64,000 nucleotides of DNA from AP-16 sp046727735 (lineage in GTDB: Bacteria; Pseudomonadota; Alphaproteobacteria; Rhizobiales; Xanthobacteraceae). The notes beneath the pieces were generated by a model. It did no database searches. It worked only from the letters and a program-made list of their open reading frames with translations, and was not told where the DNA came from. Both the position numbers and the translations under genes were made by a program. Positions 49,892 to 58,067 of the stretch are shown here, piece after piece (the stretch's first letter is position 1; every line of letters starts with the position of its first letter). The stretch is from contig JBKPDF010000008.1 of the NCBI GenBank assembly GCA_046727735.1, positions 71,218-135,217 on the forward strand. The letters are read 5' to 3'.

Positions 49892-50401
49892 ATGCGGCGG
49901 TTCTTGCGAATCGCATCCATTGGGATTGTCGCGGCGGCGCTGCTCCTGCCGAGGAACGGATCCACGCAGGTTCCGTTCAACTCGGCGCAGGGCGGCTATG
50001 CGGTCTCGTTTCCGGCCGAGCCGCGGGAGACGGTGGAGACCAAGCCCGAGGGCAAGATCTTCAGCTACATCGTTCGCCAGCCCGACGTGGTGTTCGGCAG
50101 CTCGCATGCCGAATACAATTCCGATCTCGACGTCGAACAGGAGCTGCAAGCAAACGCGCTGAACTTCGCCGATGCGGTCAAGGCATCGGTGACCTCGCGG
50201 CGGCGCACCGAGATCACCGGCGGGAACGGGGAGAAGCTGCCCGAACTGGAATTCAGCTATGAGAGCGACAAGGTCTCCGGCAAGGGCATCGTGATCGTAT
50301 CCAGCCGGCGGTCGATCCTGGTGACGGCCTTTGCGCTCAAGCCGAACGATCGCCGCGCTGCGGTCGACCGATTCTTGCAATCATTCAAGCTGGTGCGCTA
50401 G
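49892..50401 (+). CDS. Exported protein of unknown function
   Basis: A 169-residue protein with a signal peptide (FLRIASIGIVAAALLLPRNGSTQ). The mature domain runs AQGGYAVSFPAEPRETVETK, FSYIVRQPDVVFGSSHAEY and SSRRSILVTAFALKPNDRRAAVDRFLQSFKLV (by position). The GYxVxFPxxP start and final SF segment resemble a widespread family of exported alpha/beta proteins without assigned function. It is same-strand with the two previous genes. Confidence 0.65.
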   Translation: MRRFLRIASIGIVAAALLLPRNGSTQVPFNSAQGGYAVSFPAEPRETVETKPEGKIFSYIVRQPDVVFGSSHAEYNSDLDVEQELQANALNFADAVKASVTSRRRTEITGGNGEKLPELEFSYESDKVSGKGIVIVSSRRSILVTAFALKPNDRRAAVDRFLQSFKLVR

Positions 50402-50469
50402 CTCCGCTGAAGCAATAACGGCGGGTGGCGCGGCCGCGTGAGTCAACCGATGGTTCCGGAGAGGCCGCC

Positions 50470-51831
50470 ATGCCCGCCACCGCGCTCGATTCCCTGATCT
50501 TCCAAGACATCTTCAGCACGCCTGAAATGCGCCGCGTGTTCTCGGACGAGACGCGGACGCGCTATTACCTGGAGATCGAGGCGGCGCTCGCGCGCGTTCA
50601 GGCGCGGCTCGGGGTCATTCCGGAGCGCGCCGCGCGCGAAATCGAGCGGCAATGCCGGCTCGAGAACATCGATTTCCCCAAGCTCAAGACGCAAACCGAA
50701 CGCATTGGCTACCCGGTGCTGGGCGTGGTGCAGCAGATCGTGGCGTTGTGCGCCGACGGGCTCGGCGAGTGGTGCCACTGGGGCGCGACGACGCAGGACG
50801 TCACCGACACGGCGACGGTGCTGCAGATCCGCGACGCGCTTGCGCTTGTGAAAGCCGACATGGCGACAATCTCGGGGCTGCTCGCGGATCTCGCCGCGCG
50901 CTTTCGCGACACGCCGATGGCGGGCCGCAGCAATCTGCAGCAAGCGGTGCCGATCACGTTCGGCTTCAAGGCGGCATCGCTGCTCGCGGCGATGCAGCGG
51001 CATCGCCGGCGGCTCGCCGAATTGCAGCCGCGCGTGCTCGTCGGCGAGTTCGCCGGCGCCGCCGGCACCCTCGCCTCGCTCGGGTCGGACGGGCTGAAGG
51101 TGCAGGCCGCGCTGATGAAGGAGCTCGGGTTGGGGCAGCCCGAAATCGCCTGGCACACGGTCCGCGATCGCATCGGGGAGGTCGGCTGTTTCCTCGCCCT
51201 CGTCACCGGCACGCTCGGCAAGCTCGCGACCGACGTGAAGCTCTTGATGCAGACCGAGGTGGCCGAAGTGTTCGAGCCGTTCCACGAGGGCCGCGGGTCG
51301 AGCAGCACCATGCCGCAGAAGCGCAATCCGGTTTCCTGCCTCTACATTCACGCGACGAGCGCCCTGGTACGCCAGAATGCCGCGGCGCTGCTCGAAGCGG
51401 CGGTCGCGGACCATGAGCGCTCGACGGGCCCGTGGGAGATCGAGTGGATCGCGCTGCCGGAGATTTTTTTGCTCGCTTCGGGCGCGCTGTCCCAGTCCCG
51501 CCGGCTGCTGGATGGGCTCGATATCGACGCCGCGCGCATGCGCGCCAACCTGGAGATGACCAACGGGCTGATCGTCTCCGAGGCGGTGATGATGGGACTG
51601 GGGCCGCAACTCGGCCGCCAGCGTGCCCACGACCTCGTCTACGATATCTGCCGGCGAGTGGCGGCCGGCGGAGAGTCGCTGCTCGACGCCCTCGCCAAAG
51701 ATCCGGAGATCTCCCGCCACTTGTCGAGGGCCGAGCTCGCGAAGCTCACCGATCCCAAGAACTACCTGGGCCTCGCCGGCCCCATGGTCGACCGCGTGCT
51801 CGAGCTCGAGAAAGCATGCTCCGGAGGGTAA
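50470..51831 (+). CDS. Fumarase/aspartase-superfamily lyase, 3-carboxy-cis,cis-muconate cycloisomerase-like
   Basis: A 453-residue enzyme. The superfamily signature GRGSSSTMPQKRNPVSC is near residue 285; the catalytic-region HWGATTQDVTDTA at about 101 and AGRSNLQQAVPITFG at about 155 fit PcaB and adenylosuccinate lyase relatives. Length suits PcaB (about 450). No other protocatechuate genes lie in the window, so the substrate is open. ATG 50470 (MPATALDSLIFQDIFST) is used. Confidence 0.82.
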   Translation: MPATALDSLIFQDIFSTPEMRRVFSDETRTRYYLEIEAALARVQARLGVIPERAAREIERQCRLENIDFPKLKTQTERIGYPVLGVVQQIVALCADGLGEWCHWGATTQDVTDTATVLQIRDALALVKADMATISGLLADLAARFRDTPMAGRSNLQQAVPITFGFKAASLLAAMQRHRRRLAELQPRVLVGEFAGAAGTLASLGSDGLKVQAALMKELGLGQPEIAWHTVRDRIGEVGCFLALVTGTLGKLATDVKLLMQTEVAEVFEPFHEGRGSSSTMPQKRNPVSCLYIHATSALVRQNAAALLEAAVADHERSTGPWEIEWIALPEIFLLASGALSQSRRLLDGLDIDAARMRANLEMTNGLIVSEAVMMGLGPQLGRQRAHDLVYDICRRVAAGGESLLDALAKDPEISRHLSRAELAKLTDPKNYLGLAGPMVDRVLELEKACSGG

Positions 51832-51904
51832 GGCGGGCCGGGATCACGGCCTTGTGTTGGCATTGCGCCGCCCGGCAGCGTGCCGATCTTGAATCGACGC
51901 AAGG

Positions 51905-51920
51905 TGTGACTTAGCTCACA
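51905..51920. promoter_or_regulatory. CRP/FNR-type binding site
   Basis: TGTGA-CTTAGC-TCACA is an exact match to the CRP consensus TGTGA-N6-TCACA. It lies 125 bases before the small ORF at 52045 and about 70 bases after the lyase gene. Confidence 0.6.
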
Positions 51921-52044
51921 GAACGCTAACTACCGTTGGTGTAATGCAGTATCGCGGCGGATAGCGCCGGTGTTGCGGCGCCAGAGCGTGGTTGGTGCTT
52001 CCCAGAGTACCCTGGTGAAGCGTTTGGAGGCCAGGGAGCGTGTC

Positions 52045-52161
52045 ATGTTCGCGCACATGTGGCGCGACGGCCGATTGTTCGGCTTCGACAGAGTGGAATG
52101 GCTGACGTGGTTGATCGCGGTGGCCGTGATCGGCGTGTTGGCTCTTGCGGTGACGATTTAG
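52045..52161 (+). CDS. Small single-helix membrane protein
   Basis: A 38-residue ORF. A short basic/aromatic N-terminus (FAHMWRDGRLFGFDRVEW) leads to one hydrophobic helix (LTWLIAVAVIGVLALAVTI). AGGGAG lies eight to nine bases upstream. It has a CRP-type site 125 bases ahead. Probably a small membrane peptide, but it is short enough to be chance. Confidence 0.4.
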   Translation: MFAHMWRDGRLFGFDRVEWLTWLIAVAVIGVLALAVTI

Positions 52162-52554
52162 GTCCAGCTCAAGCGGCGGTTTAGCGACCGCCCGCAGCCC
52201 ACGATTTTTCAACGCGCTTTCCCGAGCGAAACCGGCGACAGACGCCGCGCGACGCCTGTCCGCATGCATCGGCGCCCCCGCAAATCCCCCAGGCATGAGG
52301 AATTGCGGCTTCGCTGCGAAACTGGCGGGCTCGGACGAGCTGGTGGGCTGCGGGGCAAAATGGCAAAAGGGGCCGAGCGGCGGGGAAAGCCGAACCTTTG
52401 ACGGGATCAAGCCAATGCCGACCGAGCGGGGGGACGCCGGGTGTCGCGCTCTATGGCGAGCCCGCGGACCGGCATAATGCCGCGGACCGGCCTCCCGGGG
52501 ATGACCCGGGGGTGCGTCCCGCCCTGACTGACCGCAGATTTCGCGAGGGGCTGC

Positions 52555-53403
52555 ATGAAGATCGTCGACCTTTCTCACGCAATGAACGTGCACACGCCCG
52601 GGTGGGTCGGCTATGCTGGCAACAAGCTCTACTACGCGCAGAATCTGCAGACGCAGATGATCGTGGCCCAGCGCATCGAGACCGCGCTGCACGTCGGCAC
52701 GCATTTCGACGGCGCGATGCACGCGACCGACGGCCGCCGCGGCGACATGGCCTCGCTCCCGCTCGATTATCTGATGAACTACGGCGTCGTAGTCGACATT
52801 TCCGCCAAAGTCGCGGATTGGTCGGTCATCACTCCGCGGATGATCGAGTCGAGCGGCGCCGACATCCGGGATGGCGACATTCTCGTCCTGCACACCGGTT
52901 GGCACCGCTATTACGAGGGACAGCCGCAGCAGGATCTGGTGCGCTATTTCTGCTTCCACCCTGGCCCGAACCTCGACACCATGCACTGGATGCTGAAGAA
53001 GAAGATCAAGTGGTTCGCCATGGACACGGGGTCGTGCGACCATCCGATGAACACCTCGGTCCGGAAGATGCGGCCGGACATCGCGGCGCAGTTCACACGC
53101 CAGCACGGCAAATCCCCCGAGGAATTCTTCGGCAGCTTCGAATATTCGCACAAGTTGTCAGGCCGCAAAGTTACGGCCGACATGTTCCCGTTCCACAATT
53201 GGGCGTTCCAGGAAGGCCTGTTGCATGCAGAAAACATCGGCGGCGACATCGAGCTCGTGGTCGGCCGACGCTGCCTGATCGGCGCATTCCCTTGGCGCTA
53301 TGAAGGGCTGGAAAGCTGCCCCTGCCGCATCCTGGCGTTTCTCGAAACCGGCGACATGCCGATCGAGGCACTCGGGGCCGCCGCCAAGGCCACCATGAAC
53401 TGA
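52555..53403 (+). CDS. Cyclase-family (kynurenine formamidase-like) metal hydrolase
   Basis: A 282-residue protein of the cyclase/formamidase fold. The metal motif HVGTHFDGAMH (about residues 46-56) is the HxGTHxDxxxH signature; LVLHTGWHRYYEG follows. Members hydrolyse cyclic or formamide bonds. GAGGGG lies before ATG 52555. An SDR gene follows after 20 bases, so the two likely act in one pathway. Confidence 0.85.
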   Translation: MKIVDLSHAMNVHTPGWVGYAGNKLYYAQNLQTQMIVAQRIETALHVGTHFDGAMHATDGRRGDMASLPLDYLMNYGVVVDISAKVADWSVITPRMIESSGADIRDGDILVLHTGWHRYYEGQPQQDLVRYFCFHPGPNLDTMHWMLKKKIKWFAMDTGSCDHPMNTSVRKMRPDIAAQFTRQHGKSPEEFFGSFEYSHKLSGRKVTADMFPFHNWAFQEGLLHAENIGGDIELVVGRRCLIGAFPWRYEGLESCPCRILAFLETGDMPIEALGAAAKATMN

Positions 53404-53423
53404 TCGGAACGGGAGGAAACAAG

Positions 53424-54233
53424 ATGGACCTTCAGCTCGAGGGAAAGACCGCATTCGTCACCGGCGCGAGCGAGGGAATCGGCAGAGGCATCGCGCGGGC
53501 GCTCGCGCGCGAGGGCGTGGACCTTGCGATCTGCGCGCGGCGCAAGGACAAGCTCGAGGCTGCCGCGGCCGAGATCGGCAAAGAGAGCGGCCGCAAGATC
53601 GTCGCGATTCCGGCGGATCTCACCAAGGATGGGGATGCCAAGAACTTCGTGGACAAGGCCCATCAAGCGCTCGGACGGATCGACATCCTGGTCAACAACG
53701 CGGGTTCGGCCCCGGGCGGCATCATCGAGCACCTTTCAGAGGTCGACTGGGCCCAGGCGCTGCAGCTGAAATTCATGGGCTACGTGCGGTGCCTGCGTTA
53801 CGTGCTGCCGATCATGGTCCGCCAGGGCGGCGGGCGCGTCGTCAATCTCATCGGCAACGACGGCGTCAAGCATTCCTATTGGGAGATCGCGCCGGGCGCG
53901 GCCAACGCGGCCGGCCAGAACCTGACGCTGTCGCTCGCGAGCCAATACGGCAAGCACAATATCAGTCTGTGCGCGGTGAACCCCGGCCCGGTCCGCACCG
54001 AACGGTGGGCCGGGCTCGTCGCCGCCATGGCACGCGACATGAAGCTGTCGCATGACGAGGCGGACAAGCTCGCGCCGGCCTCGATCCCGATGGGCCGCAT
54101 CGCCGAGGTCGACGAGGTCGCCAATCTCGTGACCATGCTGGCTTCCCCGCTGATGCATTTCGTCAACGGCACGATGATCGAGATCGACGGCGGTCAGCAG
54201 AAGCCGCTGATGGACCGCATGCGCGACCGATGA
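53424..54233 (+). CDS. Short-chain dehydrogenase-like protein lacking the YxxxK pair
   Basis: A 269-residue Rossmann protein. The cofactor loop TGASEGIG (residues 13-20), NNAG (91-94) and the C-terminal PGPVRTERW are present. The catalytic YxxxK aligns with PGAAN (157-161), so tyrosine is Pro and lysine is Asn. Classical dehydrogenase chemistry is therefore unlikely, though related uncharacterised proteins with a similar change exist. AGGAAAC precedes ATG 53424. It is cotranscribed with the cyclase. Confidence 0.85.
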   Translation: MDLQLEGKTAFVTGASEGIGRGIARALAREGVDLAICARRKDKLEAAAAEIGKESGRKIVAIPADLTKDGDAKNFVDKAHQALGRIDILVNNAGSAPGGIIEHLSEVDWAQALQLKFMGYVRCLRYVLPIMVRQGGGRVVNLIGNDGVKHSYWEIAPGAANAAGQNLTLSLASQYGKHNISLCAVNPGPVRTERWAGLVAAMARDMKLSHDEADKLAPASIPMGRIAEVDEVANLVTMLASPLMHFVNGTMIEIDGGQQKPLMDRMRDR

Positions 54234-54609
54234 GCCCCGAATTTTCCATTACCCTGCGGCAAGGCATGCGCGCTCCCCTCCCTTTTCGGAGTGGATGGTC
54301 GATCCGCGTGAAACGAAGATCGACGGCCTAAGCGCTTCAGGCTGACGGATAAGTGGCGATCGCTCACCGCGGGCGAAGGCCGCGTTCCCGATCGAGCCCA
54401 AATCGATGTCGATCCGGGCTCGCCGCTTGGCTCGTTCGACGATTCAACGCTGCCAAGCTGATGTAGAATGGGAAGGCAGCGCCATGGCCAGTTCGGGACA
54501 ACGGACCGTATCGAACGCGGGCTGAGTACCCATGGGCCGCTCCAGGCTGGAGCGCGCTGCGAACGGGGGAGGTCGCGAAGAGTAATCTCGGTTGAGAGGA
54601 GGACACGTC
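54234..54609. other. Intergenic stretch before the Tat amidase
   Basis: About 375 bases without a recognised gene, repeat or operator. The last part holds the GAGGAGGA ribosome site for the next gene. Confidence 0.5.
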
Positions 54610-56262
54610 GTGCGAAATTTTTCGAAGTTTTCTCGTCGTCAGTTCCTTCATTCCGGCACCACTGCCGTCGCTGCGACGGTCGTGAGCGCGACAACAGCTG
54701 CTGCGGGAGAGCCTGAATCGCCCGTGCAAGCACCGCCGCCACCCGCAACCGCCCCGCGCGTCCTGCGCAAGCCGCCGCTGACCGAATTGGGTCGAATCGC
54801 AAGATCCTATGGTTTGCAGCTGACCCAGGACGACCTCGCATCGTTCCGCAACCTCATGGACGGTGTGCTGGCCTCCTATCGTCGCCTGGATCAGTTTGCG
54901 GAGCCGACCCTGCCGGTCAAGTACCGCAGGGATCCGGGTTACCGTCCGCCTGCTTCGGAAAACCGGCTCAATGCCTGGTACTGGAAGTGTTCGATCAGGG
55001 GTGCGCCGTCCGGGCCGCTTGCCGGCAAAAAGATAGCTATCAAGGACAACGTCTGCGTCGCCGGAATCCCGATGATGAACGGTTCCGATGTCTTGGAAGG
55101 TTACGTGCCGGATGTCGACGCAACCATCGTGACCCGTATTCTGGATGCGGGTGGAGAGATCGTCGGCAAAGCCGTTTGCGAGCACCTGTGTTTCTCCGGC
55201 GGCAGCCACACCTCGGACACCGGGCCGGTCCTCAACCCGCACGACCCGAAGCGCTCGGCCGGCGGCTCTTCGAGCGGCAGCGCCGCCCTCGTCGTCGCCG
55301 GCGAGTGCGACCTCGCCATCGGGGGCGATCAGGGAGGGTCGATCCGAATCCCGAGCTCGTACTGCGGAGCCGTCGGCCACAAGCCGACCTACGGACTGGT
55401 GCCGTACACGGGCGTCTTTCCGATCGAGCTGACGCTCGACCACACCGGCCCCATTGGCCGCAGCGCTGCCGATGTAGCCCTGCTGCTCGAGGTGCTGGCC
55501 GGTCCGGACGGGCTCGACCCGCGACAGCCGCCGGGACTTCGTTCTGAAGCGTACAGCAAACGGCTAACGGGGGATGCGAGCGGCCTGCGAATTGGCATCG
55601 TGAACGAGGGGTTTGCCTGGCCCAATTCCGAACCCGATGTGGACGCCATGGTGCGTCAGGCCGCCCAGCGCTTGGGCCGAGCCGGGGCGACCGTGAACGA
55701 GATATCGATCCCACTGCATCGTGACGGCGTCCACATCTGGAACGCCATTGCGGTGGAGGGTGCCACCATGCTGATGGTGGCCGGCAACAGCATGGGAACA
55801 AACTGGAAAGGCCACTACACGACGTCGCTACTGGATTTCTATGGTCGTAGCCGGCGGGTCCGCGCCAACGATCTTTCCGAGACCGTCAAGCTCGTCATCC
55901 TGCTTGGGCAGTACATGCAGGACAACTATCAGGGTCGGTACTATGCCAAAGCCCAGAACCTCGCACGTACCCTCCGTGCAGCCTACGATGAGGCGCTGAA
56001 AGGCGTCGACCTTCTGCTCATGCCCACGCTGCCGCTGAAAGCCACCTTGCTTCCGGCTCCCGACGCGAGCCGCGAAGAATACGTGGCGCGGGCGCTCGAG
56101 ATGATATCCAACACTTGCCCGTTCGACGTCACCGGCCATCCCGCCACCACGGTTCCCGTCGGCATGTCCGCCAGCTTGCCGGTCGGGATGATGTTGATCG
56201 GGCGACATTGGGAAGACGGCACGGCGTTGCGCGCGGCAGATGCCCTGCAAAAAATTACCTAG
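54610..56262 (+). CDS. Tat-exported amidase signature enzyme
   Basis: A 550-residue amidase. A twin-arginine signal opens it (SRRQFLHSGTTAVAATVVS). The catalytic lysine is in IAIKDNVCVAG, the serine-rich segment GGSSSGSAALVVAG and the nucleophile GGDQGGSIRIPSSYCG. The GGDQGGSIRIP form is typical of amidases associated with nitrile and aryl amide metabolism. Export puts hydrolysis in the periplasm, where the ABC transporter just downstream could collect product. GTG 54610 has GGAGG eight bases upstream. Confidence 0.9.
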   Translation: MRNFSKFSRRQFLHSGTTAVAATVVSATTAAAGEPESPVQAPPPPATAPRVLRKPPLTELGRIARSYGLQLTQDDLASFRNLMDGVLASYRRLDQFAEPTLPVKYRRDPGYRPPASENRLNAWYWKCSIRGAPSGPLAGKKIAIKDNVCVAGIPMMNGSDVLEGYVPDVDATIVTRILDAGGEIVGKAVCEHLCFSGGSHTSDTGPVLNPHDPKRSAGGSSSGSAALVVAGECDLAIGGDQGGSIRIPSSYCGAVGHKPTYGLVPYTGVFPIELTLDHTGPIGRSAADVALLLEVLAGPDGLDPRQPPGLRSEAYSKRLTGDASGLRIGIVNEGFAWPNSEPDVDAMVRQAAQRLGRAGATVNEISIPLHRDGVHIWNAIAVEGATMLMVAGNSMGTNWKGHYTTSLLDFYGRSRRVRANDLSETVKLVILLGQYMQDNYQGRYYAKAQNLARTLRAAYDEALKGVDLLLMPTLPLKATLLPAPDASREEYVARALEMISNTCPFDVTGHPATTVPVGMSASLPVGMMLIGRHWEDGTALRAADALQKIT

Positions 56263-56638
56263 GACTCGGAAGAGCTGAATGAACTTCGAGCCGCTCAGCC
56301 CTGCGGCTCGCGGTCCCCTTCTTAGCCAAGTGTCCCGATTTGGCTGCGCTCGCCGTGCGACATGATCAAAATGAGAAGGCGCGTCCCCCACGTGAGGCTG
56401 CGCGATCGATCAATCATGCTTGCAACCACCCTTTTCACTAGCGAAGGCGTTGCGGAGCGTGCAACATCGAACAGAAATCAATCGCTCCCATCGGAACGCA
56501 TTGCGGACGCCGCCCCAGGCTCGCTTGACAAGCCGCTGGACGGCAAAGATGATTTCCGTTCAACGAGTGCCGCGGCGCGAAACGTTTGCGAAGCGAAGCT
56601 GCCGCCGATCCAGCCGAATCGAGCACCGGAGTCAGATC
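56263..56638. other. Intergenic stretch before the ABC transporter operon
   Basis: About 376 bases with no recognised gene. A TTGACA (56525-56530) and a GATGAT box 17 bases on (56548-56553) could form a promoter for the downstream operon. Confidence 0.5.
56525..56553 (+). promoter_or_regulatory. Candidate promoter of the ABC transporter operon
   Basis: A perfect -35 TTGACA, a 17-base spacer and a GATGAT -10 with four of six consensus bases. It is about 85 bases before the substrate-binding protein start. Confidence 0.35.
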
Positions 56639-57850
56639 ATGAAGATCAGCCGCGTCCTATCCGCAGCAGCGGGCGTCGCACTGCTGCCGACCTTGTTCGG
56701 TCCGGCTTCGGCGCAGCAGAGCATCCGGGTCGGCGAGCTCAACAGCTACAAGGCCCAGCCGGCATTTCTCGAGCCCTACCGCAAAGGCCTCGAGCTCGCG
56801 GTCGAGGAGGTCAATGCGGCGGGCGGCGTGCTCGGCAAGAACTTCGAGCTCGTCTCCCGGGACGACGGCGGCAATCCCGGCGATGCGGTTCGGGTGGCGG
56901 AAGAGCTCGTGACGCGCGAACGCCTCAGCGTGCTCGCCGGTACGTTCCTCTCCAATGTCGGGCTCGCCGTCACCGAATTCGCCGGTAAGAACAAGGTGTT
57001 CTTCCTCGCGGCCGAGCCGCTGACCGACAAGATCACTTGGCAGAACGGCAACCCATACACGTTCCGCCTGCGCTCCTCGACCTTCATGCAGGTCGCGATG
57101 CTAATGCCGGAGATCGTCGCCGCGAAGAAGAAGCGCTGGGCGCTGGTCTATCCGAATTTCGAATACGGCCAATCCTCCGCGGCAGCGTTCAAGGAGCTGT
57201 TGAAGGCCAAGCAGCCCGACGTGGAATTCGTCACCGAGCAGGCGCCGCCGCTCGGCAAGGTGGACGCCGGCGCCGTCGTGCAGGCGATCGACGATGCCAA
57301 GCCGGACGGCATCTTCAACGTGCTGTTCGGCCCCGACCTCGCCAAGTTCGTGCGCGAGGGCAACACGCGCGGCGTGTTCAAGGACCGCTTCGTCGCCAGC
57401 CTGCTGTCCGGCGAACCGGAATATCTCGATCCGCTGAAAGACGAGGCGCCGGTCGGCTGGGTCGTGACCGGCTATCCCTGGTACGCCATCACGACGCCCG
57501 AGCATCAGGCGTTTCTCTCCGCCTATCAGAAACGCTTCAACGATTATCCGCGGCTCGGGTCCGTGGTCGGCTACACCACGGTGAAATCGCTCGCCGCCGG
57601 CATCAGCAAGGCCGGCGCCACCGATCCCGACAAGCTCATGGCGGCGTTCAGTGGGCTCAAGGTCGATAGCCCGTTCGGCGCGTTCTTCTACCGGGCCATC
57701 GATCACCAGGCCACGATGGGCGCCTATGTCGGCAAGCTTGCGTTGAAGGACGGCAAGCCGGTCATGGTCGATTTCAAATATGTCGACGGGGGCGCGGTTC
57801 TGCCCTCCGATGCCGAAGTCAGGAAGCTGCGCCCATCGGCCTCGAACTGA
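56639..57850 (+). CDS. ABC transporter substrate-binding protein, branched-chain amino acid/amide type
   Basis: A 403-residue periplasmic receptor. The signal peptide (VLSAAAGVALLPTLFGPASAQ) precedes a type I fold with IRVGELNSYKAQPAFLEPYRKGLELAVEEVNAAGG, VLAGTFLSNVGLAV and YGQSSAAAFKELL (by position). Ligand is unknown but an amide, urea relative or aromatic acid is plausible given the exported amidase before it. GGAG precedes ATG 56639. It heads a four-gene operon. Confidence 0.92.
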   Translation: MKISRVLSAAAGVALLPTLFGPASAQQSIRVGELNSYKAQPAFLEPYRKGLELAVEEVNAAGGVLGKNFELVSRDDGGNPGDAVRVAEELVTRERLSVLAGTFLSNVGLAVTEFAGKNKVFFLAAEPLTDKITWQNGNPYTFRLRSSTFMQVAMLMPEIVAAKKKRWALVYPNFEYGQSSAAAFKELLKAKQPDVEFVTEQAPPLGKVDAGAVVQAIDDAKPDGIFNVLFGPDLAKFVREGNTRGVFKDRFVASLLSGEPEYLDPLKDEAPVGWVVTGYPWYAITTPEHQAFLSAYQKRFNDYPRLGSVVGYTTVKSLAAGISKAGATDPDKLMAAFSGLKVDSPFGAFFYRAIDHQATMGAYVGKLALKDGKPVMVDFKYVDGGAVLPSDAEVRKLRPSASN

Positions 57851-58067
57851 GAGCTCGCGTCGCTCGGCGCCCCGACCTCCCCGTCGCGGGGAGACGCATG
57901 CCGAACCTGGTCGGATCGCCTGGACGGGCGGGCCACGATCGCACCGTACCGGCAGCGTGCTCGGATTGCTTTGTGCTTGAACGCGGGCATCGTCGCGGAC
58001 TCGTCGCCTGGCTCGCCTTGCGCGCCTCCTCCAGGCGGAAGCCTTTGCGGTTTCGCGGGAACCCTCG

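Larger units (their letters stand above)
51832..52554. other. Regulatory stretch between the lyase and cyclase genes
   Basis: About 720 bases with one small candidate gene (52045-52161) and a CRP-type site at 51905. Direct repeats cgcggaccggc occur near 52460-52495. No larger gene was recognised. Confidence 0.55.
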
